From the NCBI RefSeq assembly GCF_015694705.1, contig NZ_JADQDR010000014.1, positions 1 to 64,000 of the forward strand: DNA of 64,000 nt. The letters run 5' to 3'. This document shows positions 39,098-47,928 of the stretch, piece after piece. Within the stretch, counting starts at the first letter, position 1; every line of letters starts with the position of its first letter. Source of the DNA: Pontibacter rufus (GTDB lineage Bacteria > Bacteroidota > Bacteroidia > Cytophagales > Hymenobacteraceae). The notes beneath the pieces were generated by a model. That model was not told the origin of the DNA, ran no database searches, and saw nothing but the letters and a program-made list of their open reading frames with translations. The position numbers and the translations under genes are program-made.

Positions 39098-41077
39098 TTA
39101 GTAGTTCAACATGGACTCCACTTTCTCGCGCAGGCGCTGTTCTGGCAGGAAGTCCTGTTCCAGCGGCGGTGCAAACGGCACGGCGGTATCCAGGCTGGCC
39201 ACGCGGGCAACCGGCGCATCCAGCAGTTCAAAGCAGTACTCGCTTATCCAGGCAGCAATTTCGCCGCCAATGCCGCCGGTCAGCGTGTCTTCGTGCAGGA
39301 TGATGACACGGCCTGTTTTTTCTACGGCAGCACGCACGGCTTCTTTGTCCCAGGGCAGCAAGGTACGTAAATCCAGAATCTCGAAGCTGGCATCTGTTAG
39401 TTCCTGCTGCAGTTGTCTGGCCCAGTGCACGCCCATGCCGTAGGTGATGATGGTCAGGTCGGTGCCTTCGGCTACGGTGCGGGCTTTGCCTATTTCGATG
39501 GTATAATAATCGTCCGGAATTTCCTGCGAAATGGAGCGGTACAGCATTTTGTGCTCGAAGTACATCACCGGGTTCGGATCTTCGATGGCGGCATTCAGCA
39601 GGCCTTTGGCATCGTAAGGCGAAGACGGATACACCACTTTCAGACCCGGCGTATGAAAAAACCAGGCTTCGTTGCTCTGCGAGTGGAACGGACCGGCTGC
39701 CGTGCCCGCGCCCGTCGGCATGCGTACCACCACATCGGCATTCTGGCCCCAGCGATAGTGGCTCTTGGCCAGGTTGTTCACTATTTGGTTGAAGCCGCAG
39801 GTTACAAAATCAGCAAACTGCATCTCCACAATACTCTTCATCCCGCGCACCGACATACCCAAACCAACGCCAAGTATAGCCGACTCGCAAAGTGGCGTGT
39901 TGCGGATACGGCTCTTGCCAAACTTCTTTACAAACCCTTCGGATACTTTAAACACGCCGCCATACTCGGCCACGTCCTGCCCCATCAGTACCAGCTCGGG
40001 GTAGCGCTCCATACTTTGGCTGATGGCATCCGAAATGGCATCCACATAGCGCCGCTCTGTTTTGGCATCCGAAGCCGGCTGTATCACCTCCTGGTCAAAA
40101 GGCTGGTACATATCGGCCAGTTCTTCCGCGCGGTTCGTCTCGGGCATCGGCTGGGCAAAGGCTTCCTGCAGGCCGGCTTCTATTTCGGCTTTCAGCTCCT
40201 CTTTTATACTTTCCATCGCCTTCTGTGTCAGCACCAGCTCGTCCAGCAGGTAGCGCTCAAAGTTTTCTACCGGGTCTTTTTTGGCCCATTTTTCAAACAG
40301 CTCCTGCGGCACATACCTGGTACCGCTGGCTTCTTCGTGGCCGCGCATCCTGAACGTAATGGCTTCTATCAGCATCGGGCGCGGGTTTTTACGCATACTT
40401 GCCGCCGTTTGCCGCACGGTGTCGTATACTTCCAGCACGTTGTTGCCATCTATCTGCAGGGCATCGATGCCATAAGCCGGACCTTTGTCGATAAAGTGCC
40501 TGAATTTGAACTGCTCGTTGCTGGGCGTAGACAAACCATAGCCGTTGTTCTCTATCATAAAAATAACCGGCAGGCCCCACACCGCCGCCACGTTCAGCGC
40601 CTCATGGAAATCGCCTTCCGAGGCGCCGCCATCGCCGCTGAACACCAGCGTTATTTTCTCTTTGTTCTCCAGCAAATCGGCCAGCGCAATACCATCAGCC
40701 ACCGCCAGCTGCGGGCCCAGGTGCGAAATCATCCCTACAATGTGGTGTTCATTGGTGCCGAAATGAAAGGAGCGGTCGCGGCCTTTGGTGAAGCCGGTGG
40801 TTTTGCCCTGAAACTGTGCAAACAGCCTGCCCAGCGGAATATTGCGGCTGGTAAACACGCCCAGGTTGCGGTGCAGCGGCAAAATATACTCATCCTGCTC
40901 CAGCGCCATGGCTGCGCCAACCGAAATGCCTTCCTGCCCGATACCGGAAAACCACTTGCTTACCCGCCCCTGGCGTAGCAGCACCAGCATACGTTCCTCA
41001 ATTAAGCGGGGCTTCAGAATAGCTTTGTATAAAGTTAAAAGTTCGTCGTCTGTATAGTCCTTGCGGTTGTAATTCAT
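39098..41077 (-). CDS. Fused alpha/beta E1 component of a 2-oxoacid (branched-chain type) dehydrogenase
   Basis: A 659-residue thiamine diphosphate enzyme in which the alpha subunit (about 1-325) and beta subunit (about 340-659), separate in most bacteria, are one chain. The alpha part has the TPP motif GDGGASEGDFHEALN (about 148-162) ending in IENNGYG. The beta part has GQDVAEYGGVFKVSEG (about 365-380), TPLCESAILGVGLGMS and HEDTLTGGIGGEIAAWI. It decarboxylates a 2-oxoacid and transfers the acyl group to lipoyl-E2 in the cytosol. The fused form is common in Bacteroidota; the substrate (branched-chain oxoacids or pyruvate) cannot be fixed. E2 and E3 genes are not adjacent. Confidence 0.93.
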   Translation of the reverse strand: MNYNRKDYTDDELLTLYKAILKPRLIEERMLVLLRQGRVSKWFSGIGQEGISVGAAMALEQDEYILPLHRNLGVFTSRNIPLGRLFAQFQGKTTGFTKGRDRSFHFGTNEHHIVGMISHLGPQLAVADGIALADLLENKEKITLVFSGDGGASEGDFHEALNVAAVWGLPVIFMIENNGYGLSTPSNEQFKFRHFIDKGPAYGIDALQIDGNNVLEVYDTVRQTAASMRKNPRPMLIEAITFRMRGHEEASGTRYVPQELFEKWAKKDPVENFERYLLDELVLTQKAMESIKEELKAEIEAGLQEAFAQPMPETNRAEELADMYQPFDQEVIQPASDAKTERRYVDAISDAISQSMERYPELVLMGQDVAEYGGVFKVSEGFVKKFGKSRIRNTPLCESAILGVGLGMSVRGMKSIVEMQFADFVTCGFNQIVNNLAKSHYRWGQNADVVVRMPTGAGTAAGPFHSQSNEAWFFHTPGLKVVYPSSPYDAKGLLNAAIEDPNPVMYFEHKMLYRSISQEIPDDYYTIEIGKARTVAEGTDLTIITYGMGVHWARQLQQELTDASFEILDLRTLLPWDKEAVRAAVEKTGRVIILHEDTLTGGIGGEIAAWISEYCFELLDAPVARVASLDTAVPFAPPLEQDFLPEQRLREKVESMLNY

Positions 41078-41323
41078 CTCTGAAAAGGAAAACTTCGTTA
41101 TAGGTTGGCAAGTTAATGTATTAGCGCTTGCGCTGAAATTTATCCCGTAATTTTTTAATTTTGAGAAATTAGATGTTAGATACTAGGCATTAGACTTGAG
41201 TTTGTAACTCGGGAATATCCCTTAAGAGCAAATTGCGCCTTACTTCGGAAAGTAGTTGTATGATTGTACTTTACTCTTTTTAGTCCAGAGTCTAATGTCT
41301 AAAATCTAACGTCTCTCCAAACC

Positions 41324-42589
41324 ATGATACAATTCAAAGAATTTACCCTCGATAACGGCCTGCAGGTAATTGTGCACGAAGACCACACCAGCCCGGTAGC
41401 GGTGCTGAACGTACTGTACAACGTAGGCTCGCGCGACGAGGAAGAAGCCCATACCGGCTTTGCTCATTTATTTGAGCACCTGATGTTTAGCGGCTCTGTG
41501 AATATACCTGTGTACGACGAGCCGCTGCAGCGTGTGGGCGGCGAGAACAATGCTTTCACCAGCCCCGACATTACCAACTATTACCTGACATTGCCGGCGC
41601 AGAACATCGAAACCGGCTTCTGGCTGGAATCAGACCGCATGCTGAGCCTGGCCTTTAGCGAAAATGGCCTGGAAGTGCAGCGCAAAGTGGTAGTGGAGGA
41701 ATTCAAGCAGAACTACCTGAACCAGCCTTACGGTGATGTATGGCTGAAGCTGCGCCCACTAGCCTACAAAGAGCACCCGTATAAGTGGGCAACCATCGGT
41801 AAAGAGATTTCGCACATCGAAGAGGCTACCATGGATATTGTGAAAGCCTTCTTTAAAAAGCACTACGCGCCGAGCAATGCCATACTGGTGGTGGCTGGTG
41901 ATGTAACCTTTGACCGTGCCAAAGAGCTGGCCGAAAAATGGTTTGGCCCGATACCGGCCGGTGAGAAGTATGAGCGTAGTATAAAACCAGAGCCGCCGCA
42001 AACCGCGCCGCGCGTGCTGGAGGTTTCTGCCGATGTGCCCCTGAGCGCCATTTACAAAACCTACCACATGCCCGCCCGCACCGACGACGACTATTATGCC
42101 GTGGATTTAGTTAGTGATATCCTGGGCCGGGGCAAGTCGAGCCGCTTGTATGAGCAGCTGGTAAAAGAGCAGAAATTGTTCAATTCTATCTCGGCCTCTG
42201 TGTCCGGTTCCATTGAAGCCGGGCTGCTGATGATACAAGGCAAGCTGAACGAAGGCGTAGATCTGCAGCAGGCAAACGCTGCGATTGAGGCCATCAACCA
42301 GCAGCTAATGGATGAGCTGGTAGACGAGCAGGAACTGAACAAGGTGAAAAATCAGGCCGAAGCCAGCATTGTTTTTTCGGAGATTGAGCTGCTGAACCGT
42401 GCCATGAACCTGGCCTATGGCAAACTTTTAGGCGATGCCAACTTCGTAAACACCGAAGGCGAGAAACTGCAGGCCGTAACCCCACAGGACATCCAGCGTT
42501 GCGCCCGCCAGGTGCTAAACCCCAATAACTGCTCTACGCTACTGTATAAGGCGGAAAAGAAAGAAGTAGCCGTAGCAGGAGAAGAATAA
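41324..42589 (+). CDS. M16-family zinc metallopeptidase
   Basis: A 421-residue M16 (pitrilysin/processing-peptidase-like) protein. The inverted zinc motif HxxEH is intact (H48, E51, H52, in AHLFEHLMF) with the distal Glu in KVVVEEFKQNY (about 125-135). The second half is the M16C domain (about 175-355, VSDILGRGKSSRLYEQLVKEQKL). No signal peptide is visible, so it is probably cytosolic, unlike the many exported Bacteroidota M16 proteins. It is divergent from the E1 gene. In some genomes an inactive partner with an R/Y pair follows; here none does, so it likely works as a homodimer. A large hairpin follows at 42602-42646. Confidence 0.93.
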   Translation: MIQFKEFTLDNGLQVIVHEDHTSPVAVLNVLYNVGSRDEEEAHTGFAHLFEHLMFSGSVNIPVYDEPLQRVGGENNAFTSPDITNYYLTLPAQNIETGFWLESDRMLSLAFSENGLEVQRKVVVEEFKQNYLNQPYGDVWLKLRPLAYKEHPYKWATIGKEISHIEEATMDIVKAFFKKHYAPSNAILVVAGDVTFDRAKELAEKWFGPIPAGEKYERSIKPEPPQTAPRVLEVSADVPLSAIYKTYHMPARTDDDYYAVDLVSDILGRGKSSRLYEQLVKEQKLFNSISASVSGSIEAGLLMIQGKLNEGVDLQQANAAIEAINQQLMDELVDEQELNKVKNQAEASIVFSEIELLNRAMNLAYGKLLGDANFVNTEGEKLQAVTPQDIQRCARQVLNPNNCSTLLYKAEKKEVAVAGEE

Positions 42590-42601
42590 AAGAAGCTTTT
42601 A

Positions 42602-42646
42602 CCAGAGGTCCGGCTGGCAAAAAAGATCTGCCATCCGGACCCCTGG
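42602..42646 (+). terminator. Large hairpin after the M16 gene
   Basis: Eighteen-base arms (42602-42619 and 42629-42646) pair with two mismatched or wobble positions. No U-run follows on the plus strand, so termination strength is uncertain. Confidence 0.55.
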
Positions 42647-42783
42647 CTCCTACTGGCGCAAGCGGACACTTGTGCCATTGTGCACACGTAGCACGAGGTC
42701 AATTATAGAGACCAGTGCTTTTTGTCCTGCCATCATGCTACCTGCTACGATTTACAAACAGCACAACCTTATTTACTAAACAC

Positions 42784-42814
42784 TTGTATATACAAATAAC
42801 AAAGCCTACTTTTG
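42784..42814 (+). promoter_or_regulatory. MarR gene promoter with overlapping palindromic operator
   Basis: The perfect palindrome TTGTATATACAA (42784-42795) contains the TTG of the -33 element. A perfect -7 element TACTTTTG lies at 42807-42814, 20 bases after that TTG. Start of transcription would be about 10 bases before the ATG at 42830. This layout predicts autorepression. Confidence 0.7.
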
Positions 42815-42829
42815 TGGCACGTATATACT

Positions 42830-43279
42830 ATGCGGATAGAAGACGAAATACAGCAGAAAGATTTTAAGGACGATTACCGTCGCCTGCTCGTGAACCTGTT
42901 GTTTACCAACAACTGGGTGAATCAGCAGGTAATGCCGTTCTTCCGTGCGCATGGACTTACGCTGCAGCAGCACAACGTACTCAGCATTTTGCGGGGGCAG
43001 CATCCGGAGCCTGTTTGCTTTGGCGATATTCAGTGCCGAATGGCAGACCGCAGCTCTAATGTAACCCGCCTGATTGATAAACTGATTGAAAAGGGCTACG
43101 CTACCCGTGATATCTGCCAAGCCAACCGCCGTATGATTGAAGTGCGTTTAACGGAAAAAGGACTGCAGAAGCTGGAGGAAGTAGACGAAGATATGCCCGC
43201 CCTCTACCAGCGTTTCCATAACCTATCGCACGAGGAGGCCGTTTTAGTAAGCAACATGTTGGACAAACTGCGCGGCTAA
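42830..43279 (+). CDS. MarR-family transcriptional regulator
   Basis: A 149-residue winged-helix repressor. The start at 42830 (MRIEDEIQQ) fits the predicted promoter; the frame runs six codons further upstream into the promoter itself. The DNA-binding region is about residues 50-110, with QQHNVLSILRG, FGDIQCRMADRSSNVTRLIDKLIEKGY and NRRMIEVRLTEKG (the wing). The dimer helices lie at both ends. It likely senses an electrophile or phenolic compound and controls itself and the aldo/keto reductase that starts 65 bases downstream, since both promoters carry the same near-palindrome. Old Yellow Enzyme lies next in the row and may share the control. Confidence 0.9.
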   Translation: MRIEDEIQQKDFKDDYRRLLVNLLFTNNWVNQQVMPFFRAHGLTLQQHNVLSILRGQHPEPVCFGDIQCRMADRSSNVTRLIDKLIEKGYATRDICQANRRMIEVRLTEKGLQKLEEVDEDMPALYQRFHNLSHEEAVLVSNMLDKLRG

Positions 43280-43296
43280 GCGCAATTTTTTAACTC

Positions 43297-43313
43297 TATA
43301 TTTGTATACACAA
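43297..43313 (+). promoter_or_regulatory. Aldo/keto reductase promoter element with second MarR operator copy
   Basis: TATATTTG (43297-43304) is a perfect TAnnTTTG, and TTGTATACACAA (43302-43313) overlaps it. Its complement matches the MarR site over CTTGTRTATACAAATA, 15 of 16 bases, in the opposite orientation. Confidence 0.65.
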
Positions 43314-43344
43314 GTAATGTATAAACCTGAATTATAATATACTT

Positions 43345-44163
43345 ATGAAAGATATCAAAATAAAAGGAGCAACAATACCGGCACTGGGTTTCGGTACTTT
43401 TCAGCTGGATAGTGAAGCGGCAAACCACATGGTGAAAGCTGCGCTGAACGAAGGCTACCGCCACATCGACACGGCCCAGATGTATAAGAACGAGGAAAGT
43501 GTCGGAAAAGCCATCCGGGAATCGGGTGTGCCCCGAAGCGACGTATTTCTGACGACCAAGGTCATGCCCGGTAACTTAAGTAAGAAGGACTTTTTGCCCT
43601 CGGTAGAAGAAAGCCTGCAAAAACTGGGAAGTGAGTATGTGGATTTGCTCCTTATTCACTGGCCAAATGCTGAGGTGCCGGTAGAAGAATATATGGGTGA
43701 GCTGGTAAAGGCGCAGGAAAAAGGCTATACCAAGTACATCGGCGTGAGCAACCATACCACGGCTCTGCTGGATAAGGTACTGGCAACCGGTGCGGATATC
43801 ATCACCGACCAGGTGGAGTATCACCCTTTTATCAACCAGGATAAACTGCATCATTACCTGCTGGAGCACGATTTATCGCTAACCGCTTACAGCCCCATCG
43901 CACAGGGCAAAGTGATGGGCAACAGCACGCTGAAAAGCATCGGCGACAAGTATAACAAGAACGAAATACAGGTAACGCTGCGCTGGTTAATACAGCAGGA
44001 GGCTGTGCTCGCCATTCCGAGAAGCTCTAAGGAACAGCACATGAAGTCGAACTTCAACATCTTCGATTTTGAACTGACCCCTGACGAAATGCAGCAGATT
44101 GATGCACTGAAGCAGGAAAACAAGCGCCTCATCAATCCAAGCTGGGCTCCCGAATGGGACTAA
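43345..44163 (+). CDS. Aldo/keto reductase
   Basis: A 272-residue NADPH-dependent AKR of the bacterial 2,5-diketo-gluconate reductase/YvgN-like group. The catalytic tetrad is complete: D42, Y47, K72 and H105 (IDTAQMYKNEES, TTKVMPG, LLLIHWPN). The NADPH segment IPRSSKEQHMKSN lies near 226-238. It reduces aldehydes such as methylglyoxal or other reactive carbonyls in the cytosol. With the MarR repressor upstream and an Old Yellow Enzyme downstream it forms a small electrophile-detoxification unit (inference). A 122-base gap separates it from the OYE gene. Confidence 0.94.
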   Translation: MKDIKIKGATIPALGFGTFQLDSEAANHMVKAALNEGYRHIDTAQMYKNEESVGKAIRESGVPRSDVFLTTKVMPGNLSKKDFLPSVEESLQKLGSEYVDLLLIHWPNAEVPVEEYMGELVKAQEKGYTKYIGVSNHTTALLDKVLATGADIITDQVEYHPFINQDKLHHYLLEHDLSLTAYSPIAQGKVMGNSTLKSIGDKYNKNEIQVTLRWLIQQEAVLAIPRSSKEQHMKSNFNIFDFELTPDEMQQIDALKQENKRLINPSWAPEWD

Positions 44164-44284
44164 GTATAATTTTGAATAGCTAAATCTTGAATAACTGAAT
44201 GAGGGGGTTTCGGAGAACAGGACAGAAGCCGTTTACAAAACCTTCCACTCTCTAACCTTATAAATTTTAACTCTTTAACTTAAC

Positions 44285-45385
44285 ATGACACAAGCACTTT
44301 TAAAACCTATAAAATTACACGACCTGGAACTCAAAAACCGGGTAGTGATGGCGCCTATGACGCGCAGCCGTGCCAACAACGAAGGCAATGTGCCGAACGA
44401 CCTGATGGTAACGTATTATACCCAACGTGCCGGGGCCGGACTGATTATTACAGAAGGCTCCCAGGTATCGAAGCAGGGAGTAGGCTACGTGAACACGCCA
44501 GGCATTTACAGCCCCGAACAAGTAGAGGGCTGGAAGAAAGTTACCAAAGCTGTACACGACGAAGGCGGCAAGATCTTTATCCAGCTATGGCACGTGGGCC
44601 GCATGTCGCACCCCGATTTCCATAACGGAGAACTACCGGTAGCGCCTTCGGCCATTAACCCGAACGACAAATCCTATACACCGCAAGGCTTTAAGGATAC
44701 GGTAACGCCACGCGAGCTGACTATTCCGGAAATTAAGCAAATTGTGCAGGACTTTACCAATGCGGCACAGAATGCCATGGCTGCCGGTTTCGATGGCGTA
44801 GAGGTGCATGCTTCTAACGGCTACCTGCTTCACCAGTTCTTCGTAACGTCTGCCAACACCCGCACCGACGCATACGGTGGCTCCAAAGAGAACAGGGCGC
44901 GTATTCTGTTTGAGATATTGGACTCCATTAAAAAAGTTGTGCCTATCGAGAAAGTGGGCGTGCGTCTGAACCCGAGCCTGCACAAGGCTTTTGGTATCAC
45001 GCTGAACGAAGATACGATCCCAACTTACGATTACATTATCGCGCAGCTGAACAACTATAATCTGGCTTACCTGCACCTGACCGAAGCTGCACCGGCTAAC
45101 CATGAAGTACCGTTTATTGAAGCGCACATTGCCAAACGCTACCGTCCTGTCTATAAAGGTAACCTGATTATAAACGGGGGCTTCACACAGGAAAGCGGCA
45201 ACAAAGTAATTGCCGAGGGCGATACCGATATGGTTGCTTTCGGGGTGCCGTTTATCGCTAACCCGGACCTTGCAGAGCGTTTCGAACAGAACGCAGATTT
45301 GCAGCAACCGGATACAGGTACTTTCTATACGCCGGGTGCCAAGGGCTATATCGATTACCCTTCGCTGGCAGAGGTAGAGGCTTAA
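44285..45385 (+). CDS. Old Yellow Enzyme-family alkene reductase
   Basis: A 366-residue FMN-dependent ene-reductase of the NemA/classical OYE type. Recognised parts: the N-terminal LKNRVVMAPMTRSRANNEGNV (about 16-36), IQLWHVGRMSHP (about 100-111), the active-site VEVHASNGYLLHQF (about 176-189, His/Asn pair), RTDAYGGSKENRARILFEI (about 197-215), and a C-terminal phosphate-binding segment GGFTQESGNKVI ... DMVAFGVPFIANPDLAER. It reduces activated C=C bonds such as enals, enones, maleimides or nitro compounds with NAD(P)H in the cytosol. A hairpin terminator follows at 45407-45448. Confidence 0.95.
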   Translation: MTQALLKPIKLHDLELKNRVVMAPMTRSRANNEGNVPNDLMVTYYTQRAGAGLIITEGSQVSKQGVGYVNTPGIYSPEQVEGWKKVTKAVHDEGGKIFIQLWHVGRMSHPDFHNGELPVAPSAINPNDKSYTPQGFKDTVTPRELTIPEIKQIVQDFTNAAQNAMAAGFDGVEVHASNGYLLHQFFVTSANTRTDAYGGSKENRARILFEILDSIKKVVPIEKVGVRLNPSLHKAFGITLNEDTIPTYDYIIAQLNNYNLAYLHLTEAAPANHEVPFIEAHIAKRYRPVYKGNLIINGGFTQESGNKVIAEGDTDMVAFGVPFIANPDLAERFEQNADLQQPDTGTFYTPGAKGYIDYPSLAEVEA

Positions 45386-45406
45386 ACCAAAGGCGCTTTT
45401 ATAGAT

Positions 45407-45448
45407 GAAACAGCTGACCACTTTGCGGTGGCCGGCTGTTTCGTTTTA
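45407..45448 (+). terminator. Intrinsic terminator after the OYE gene
   Basis: Fifteen-base arms (45407-45421 and 45428-45442) pair with two G-U pairs, followed by GTTTTA. Confidence 0.85.
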
Positions 45449-45602
45449 TACTTCCCTATACTTCAGCAGCTCAAACAAAGTATAAACATCAAAAAGAAAA
45501 CCTGTGCCTTCCAGTTAAGCACAATTTAAGTTACTTTTACTTTTTGTATCAGCCTGAAAACAACAGGTTGGCAACGTTTATACTTTGCTGTAGCGCTAAC
45601 GC

Positions 45603-46088
45603 ATGAAACTGAAAATAAGAACCGGCTTTGGCTACGACGTGCACCAGTTGCAGGAAGGCCTCGACTTCTGGCTCGGCGGCATTAAAATTCCGCACACGCA
45701 CGGCGCCCTGGGCCACTCCGATGCCGATGTATTGATACACGTTATCTGCGATGCCCTGCTGGGCGCGGCCAACCTGCGCGACATCGGCTTTCACTTCTCC
45801 GACAAAGACCCGAAGTATAAAGGCATCGACAGCAAGCTGCTGCTGAAGGAAGTAATGCACCTGCTGGCCCGCGAAGGCTATGAAATCGGCAACATCGACT
45901 CTACCATCTGCCTGCAGGAGCCCAAAGTAAATCCGCACATCCCGGCCATGAAAACCTGCCTCGCCGAAGTGATGGGCATTCCGGAAGCAGATATTTCTAT
46001 CAAAGCCACTACTACCGAACAGCTGGGCTTTGTAGGCAAAAAAGAAGGCGTAGCTGCCTTTGCTACCGTTCTTATCGTAAAGCAATAA
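45603..46088 (+). CDS. ispF: 2-C-methyl-D-erythritol 2,4-cyclodiphosphate synthase
   Basis: A 161-residue enzyme of the MEP isoprenoid pathway that cyclises CDP-ME 2-phosphate, releasing CMP. The metal ligands and active-site motifs are intact: GFGYDVHQL (Asp and His, residues 8-16), HSDADVLIHVICDALLGAA (about 39-57), DIGFHFSDKDPKYKGIDS (about 61-78), and the C-terminal ATTTEQLGFVGKKEGVAAFA. It works as a homotrimer in the cytosol. It is followed 23 bases later by an unrelated M28 peptidase, so they may be cotranscribed. No other MEP genes are near. Confidence 0.98.
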   Translation: MKLKIRTGFGYDVHQLQEGLDFWLGGIKIPHTHGALGHSDADVLIHVICDALLGAANLRDIGFHFSDKDPKYKGIDSKLLLKEVMHLLAREGYEIGNIDSTICLQEPKVNPHIPAMKTCLAEVMGIPEADISIKATTTEQLGFVGKKEGVAAFATVLIVKQ

Positions 46089-46111
46089 ACCTAACCTAAC
46101 TTTAAAACAAA

Positions 46112-47776
46112 ATGAAGTATAATCACCTGTATGCCTTTGCCTTGCTGGCCGCCATGAGCGCCGGCTGTGCCAAAGGCCCTTCCACTTCTTCGGCTCCTGA
46201 AACTGCCAAAGCGCCGGTTACTGATGCGGCCAAGCTGGCAGAGGTTTCGCAGAAGTATGCCGAGACCATTACAGCAGCAGATCTTTCGGAACACCTGCAC
46301 GTTATCGCCTCCGACTCTTTTGCAGGCCGCGACACGGGTTCCAAAGGACAAAAAATGGCAGCGGAATACATCTCCAGCCACTTTAAAGAAGACGGTTTAG
46401 CCGGCCCTGTTAAAACCGGCAGCAATCCATACTACCAGTCTTTCGACCTGGAGAAAAGCCAGTGGGGCCAGGGTCATATCAGCGTGGGCAAAGAAAAGTA
46501 CCTGATGATGAAGGACTTCTTTGTGCTGGGTGGCTCACCTTACCAAACCGAGCAACCCGCCGATGTGGTGTTTGTGGGATACGGCATCGATGATCCGAAA
46601 TTTAACGATTATGCCGGCAAAGATGTGACCGGCAAAGTGGTAGTAGTGCTGGCCGGCGAGCCAAAAGATGCCAGCGGCAACTTTATCATCAGCGGCAGCG
46701 ACAAAGCTTCTGACTGGGGCAACGATTACCGCAGCAAGCGCAACGCCGCTACCGAACACGGCGCAAAGGCAGTCCTCATTGTTACGGGCACCAGCGATGC
46801 CGAATTTAACAGCCTGACAGAACGTTACAAAGCACGCGCCGGCCGGCCATCTATCGGCATGAAAAGCACCGGCGACCAGGCCACGGCGGCTACCATGTTT
46901 ATTTCGCCGGTTGTAGGCGCCTCGCTGCTGGGCACCACCATGGACAAGCTGTTTGACTACCCTGAAAAAGTAGCAGCTAAAGGAGCACCGGCGGTATCGA
47001 CCTTTACGGCAGCCAAAGACGTGAAAATACAGACGGAGCGTGTGGCAGAGCCGCTCTCCACAGAAAACGTGCTGGGCTTTATAGAAGGCACCGACAAGAA
47101 AGATGAAGTGGTGGTAGTAACTGCGCACTACGATCACGTAGGCACAGATTCCACGCTGGTGGGCGATAAAATATACAACGGCGCCAATGACGATGGTTCC
47201 GGCACCGTGGCTGTGCTGGAGGTAGCCGAGGCATTTGCCCAGGCAAAGAAAGATGGGTATGGTCCGCGCCGCAGCGTGTTGTTTATGACGGTTACGGGCG
47301 AAGAGAAGGGCTTGCTCGGCTCGGAATACTACTCCGAGAACCCGGTTTTCCCGCTGGAGAACACGGTAGCGGATGTAAATATCGATATGATTGGCCGCAT
47401 GGATTATGAGCATGAGAAAACCAACGACAGCAACTATATCTATGTGATTGGCGCAGACAAGCTTTCGTCTGAGTTAGACCAGATAAACACCGCTATGAAC
47501 GAGAAGTATACCCACCTGAAGCTGGATTATACTTTTAATGACGAAAACGACCCGAACCGCTTCTATTACCGCTCCGACCACTATAATTTCGCCAAAAACG
47601 GTATTCCGATCGTGTTTTACTTTAACGGCGTACACGACGATTATCACAAGCCGGGCGATGAAGTAGAAAAAATCAACTTCGAGAGCGCGCAGAAGGTGGC
47701 CAGGCTGGCATTTCACGTGGCCTGGGAGCTGGCCAACCGCGACAATCGCATTGTAGTAGACAGCAACAAAAAGTAA
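46112..47776 (+). CDS. M28-family zinc aminopeptidase, lipoprotein, with PA insert
   Basis: A 554-residue exported peptidase with a lipoprotein signal (MSAGC, Cys19). A protease-associated insert (about 135-310) lies between the N-terminal part and the M28 catalytic part. Metal ligands are visible: AHYDHVGTD (His, about 335), NGANDDGSGTVAVLE (Asp), TGEEKGLLGSEYY (Glu pair, about 395), VNIDMIGRMD (Asp) and the C-terminal HDDYHKPGDEVEKI (His). It releases N-terminal amino acids from peptides in the periplasm or on the surface. It lies 23 bases after ispF and ends in a hairpin terminator. Confidence 0.95.
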   Translation: MKYNHLYAFALLAAMSAGCAKGPSTSSAPETAKAPVTDAAKLAEVSQKYAETITAADLSEHLHVIASDSFAGRDTGSKGQKMAAEYISSHFKEDGLAGPVKTGSNPYYQSFDLEKSQWGQGHISVGKEKYLMMKDFFVLGGSPYQTEQPADVVFVGYGIDDPKFNDYAGKDVTGKVVVVLAGEPKDASGNFIISGSDKASDWGNDYRSKRNAATEHGAKAVLIVTGTSDAEFNSLTERYKARAGRPSIGMKSTGDQATAATMFISPVVGASLLGTTMDKLFDYPEKVAAKGAPAVSTFTAAKDVKIQTERVAEPLSTENVLGFIEGTDKKDEVVVVTAHYDHVGTDSTLVGDKIYNGANDDGSGTVAVLEVAEAFAQAKKDGYGPRRSVLFMTVTGEEKGLLGSEYYSENPVFPLENTVADVNIDMIGRMDYEHEKTNDSNYIYVIGADKLSSELDQINTAMNEKYTHLKLDYTFNDENDPNRFYYRSDHYNFAKNGIPIVFYFNGVHDDYHKPGDEVEKINFESAQKVARLAFHVAWELANRDNRIVVDSNKK

Positions 47777-47838
47777 CATACTATAATTATGCTAACTGGC
47801 GTTATACATAAATAAAGTTTAGCATTATTCACTTTCAG

Positions 47839-47876
47839 AAAAACACCCTAACTTTAAGGGTGTTTTTCTTTTTTAA
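47839..47876 (+). terminator. Intrinsic terminator after the M28 peptidase gene
   Basis: AAAAACACCCT (47839-47849) pairs with AGGGTGTTTTT (47857-47867), followed by CTTTTTT. The A-run on the left also allows leftward use. Confidence 0.93.
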
Positions 47877-47928
47877 ATAGCACCTCCTGCTGTTTTTACA
47901 TACCAGGAGACACCGTAGGGGAGACAGA

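Noticed and set aside
39413-40978. 521-codon plus-strand open frame opposite the E1 gene
   Set aside because: It is an exact antisense shadow of a clear 2-oxoacid dehydrogenase gene. Its translation is rich in His, Arg and Tyr with no domain pattern.
44633-45421. 262-codon minus-strand frame opposite the Old Yellow Enzyme gene
   Set aside because: Antisense to a complete conserved enzyme; no motifs.
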